From: Chloroflexota bacterium
Lineage (GTDB): Bacteria; Chloroflexota; Limnocylindria; Limnocylindrales; CSP1-4
Length of the DNA stretch: 13,488 bases
Assembly: GCA_013695255.1 (NCBI GenBank)
Contig: JACDAV010000422.1
Coordinates: forward strand, 1-13,488
Reading direction: 5' to 3'
In this document: positions 12,748-13,488 of the stretch, piece by piece
Numbering within the stretch: position 1 is the first letter of the stretch
How the letters are laid out: every line of letters starts with the position of its first letter
Translations under genes and position numbers: made by a program
Notes under the pieces: generated by a model
Databases searched by the model: none
The model's input: the letters and a program-made list of their open reading frames with translations, nothing else
Told to the model about the DNA's origin: nothing

Positions 12748-12813
12748 TCAGTCGACCCGTGAGAGTGACTGCTGCTCATGACTCGGTCGTGCGGCCGCCA
12801 CCAGCGCCGCCAG
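12748..12813 (-). pseudogene. Degenerate duplicate of the 3' end of the dprA-like gene
   Basis: The minus strand reads LAALVAAARPSHEQQSLSRV then Asp and a stop (12750-12748). The intact gene at 13114 ends VAALVAAARPAHEQQSLSLA, Asp, stop. By my hand alignment the DNA matches at 53 of 66 positions, including an unbroken run of at least 10 across ACTGCTGCTC. Upstream of these roughly 22 codons the similarity stops. It is a non-functional leftover, probably of a tandem duplication or a recombination event. Confidence 0.7.
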
Positions 12814-13113
12814 CCGCCCCCGGTCGCCGCTCCGGGGCCAGCCGCGCGGCCAGATATGCGCGGGTGGACTGCAACCCGACGGGGCAGACCCCGATGCGGC
12901 CAGGCATTCGCCCGGGGACTGCTGGGCCAGTTTGCTGGCCGGATCAGCCGGACGCCACGCACGAACCTGACCGCCCAGGAGGCAGAACGAGCCGATTCTC
13001 GTGCCGAACAGTCCCGGTACGCATCATGGCCGCGTTCGGGCCGTCGACCGGCATGCATTCCGGGGAGGATGCTCGGCTGGCCGACCGATCCCGCGCGATT
13101 CCCGTGCCACCGA
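12814..13113. other. Intergenic stretch without a recognisable gene
   Basis: This is the gap between the dprA 3'-end remnant and the intact dprA-like gene. I see no reading frame with a plausible start and family motif on either strand and no tRNA-like structure. There is one perfect short hairpin, GGCCAG-TTTG-CTGGCC (12925-12940), of unknown role. It may be decayed sequence from the same event that left the remnant. Confidence 0.5.
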
Positions 13114-13488
13114 TCAGTCGGCCAGCGAGAGCGACTGCTGCTCGTGCGCCGGCCGAGCCGCCGCCACGAGCGCCGCCACGCTCACGAGCTCGGTCACCGC
13201 GTCCTCCGGCAGGGCCAGCCCGCCGCGCTCGATCAGCCGGCGATTTCCGTCCGGGACGCCGGGGCCATCCCGAACCAGGACCGGCACCCAACCCGCCTCG
13301 ACGGCCTCGACCGCGCCCGCCCACGTTCCGCCGCTTCCGGCAGCGCTGCTGACCACCACGGCGGCGTCCGCGAGCGCGTAGATCAGCTTGTGCTTGGCCA
13401 TCGCCGCGCCGACGCTGAACGCGGCCGCCGGGTGCCAGGGCGCGACCACGACCACCCGACCACCGGCCACCGCCGTTCGGGTCCACAC
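13114..13488 (-). CDS. dprA: DprA/Smf-like Rossmann-fold protein, C-terminal part
   Basis: The gene runs off the right edge; 124 residues are visible. Typical segments are GRVVVVAPWHPAAAFSVGAA (10-29), MAKHKLIYALADAAVVVSSA (30-49), AGSGGTWAGAVEAVEAGWVP (50-69) and VLVRDGPGVPDGNRRLIERG (70-89). In canonical DprA the equivalent parts are 'NRIIAGLS', the 'SGxLxTA' helix and a final beta-strand. This belongs to the shorter DprA-like (DNA-processing A/LOG-like Rossmann) group seen in actinobacteria and Chloroflexota. DprA loads RecA on incoming single-stranded DNA during transformation, but whether this subgroup does so is unclear. A GTG coincides with the window edge (13486-13488), but the true start probably lies outside. 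A degenerate copy of its 3' end is at 12748-12813. Confidence 0.75.
   Translation of the reverse strand: MWTRTAVAGGRVVVVAPWHPAAAFSVGAAMAKHKLIYALADAAVVVSSAAGSGGTWAGAVEAVEAGWVPVLVRDGPGVPDGNRRLIERGGLALPEDAVTELVSVAALVAAARPAHEQQSLSLAD

Noticed and set aside
12925..12940. GGCCAG-TTTG-CTGGCC hairpin as the dprA terminator
   Set aside because: It is about 170 nt beyond the stop codon and lacks a T tract.
12723..13352. 209-codon plus-strand frame spanning the dprA-like gene and its remnant
   Set aside because: The peptide is Pro/Arg/Ala-rich without motifs, and its 3' part is antisense to the dprA-like gene.
1..13488. CRISPR array, defence island, phage or integrase module
   Set aside because: No regularly spaced repeats, Cas, nuclease-ATPase, integrase or transposase motifs were found. 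The only defence- or stress-related genes are the vapBC pair and a DprA-like fragment.

Overview
This window is very GC-rich by eye, with tightly packed genes, four-base ATGA/GTGA overlaps and several GTG starts. Three gene types recall Chloroflexota (Limnocylindria-like soil or freshwater lineages) or, less likely, Actinomycetota: an alpha/beta-hydrolase/cyclase-like/LuxR fusion regulator, an F420-type luciferase-like oxidoreductase, and a small DprA-like protein. No rRNA, tRNA or taxonomic marker gene is present, so this placement is an inference from gene style.

Left part, minus strand (1-1308). The first codons of a two-component response regulator run off the left edge, preceded by a glycine-rich two-helix membrane protein. 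Behind them lies a complete vapBC toxin-antitoxin pair. Between vapB and the next gene (1309-1775) there is a C-terminal remnant of a secreted beta-propeller-like protein and one copy of a dispersed palindromic repeat. Centre-left, plus strand (1776-4594). A three-domain LuxR-type regulator has degenerate hydrolase and cyclase active sites. It is followed by a perfect palindrome, a small secreted four-cysteine protein and a cupin. The gap 4595-4877 holds a partial and a full further copy of the repeat. A cytoplasmic GH2 glycosidase follows (4878-6731).

Right part, minus strand (12610 down to 6967). A five-gene unit encodes a sugar-binding lipoprotein, a two-domain ABC ATPase, two different permeases and a luciferase-like oxidoreductase. 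The first four match the E. coli ytfQ-ytfR-ytfT-yjfF (galactofuranose) transporter in order and in sequence character. The last three genes overlap one another by four bases or, at the ATPase/permease junction, about 23. A hairpin sits between the binding-protein gene and the ATPase gene, and perfect palindromes lie upstream of the operon. Because the GH2 enzyme converges on this operon, a sugar uptake and degradation locus is a reasonable inference. At the far right a DprA-like gene runs off the edge, and a short degenerate copy of its 3' end survives 300 bp downstream.

I found no CRISPR array, transposase, phage gene or recognisable defence system. The most unusual things here are the catalytically degenerate three-domain regulator, the structured repeat family, and the oxidoreductase coupled to a YtfQRT/YjfF-type transporter.
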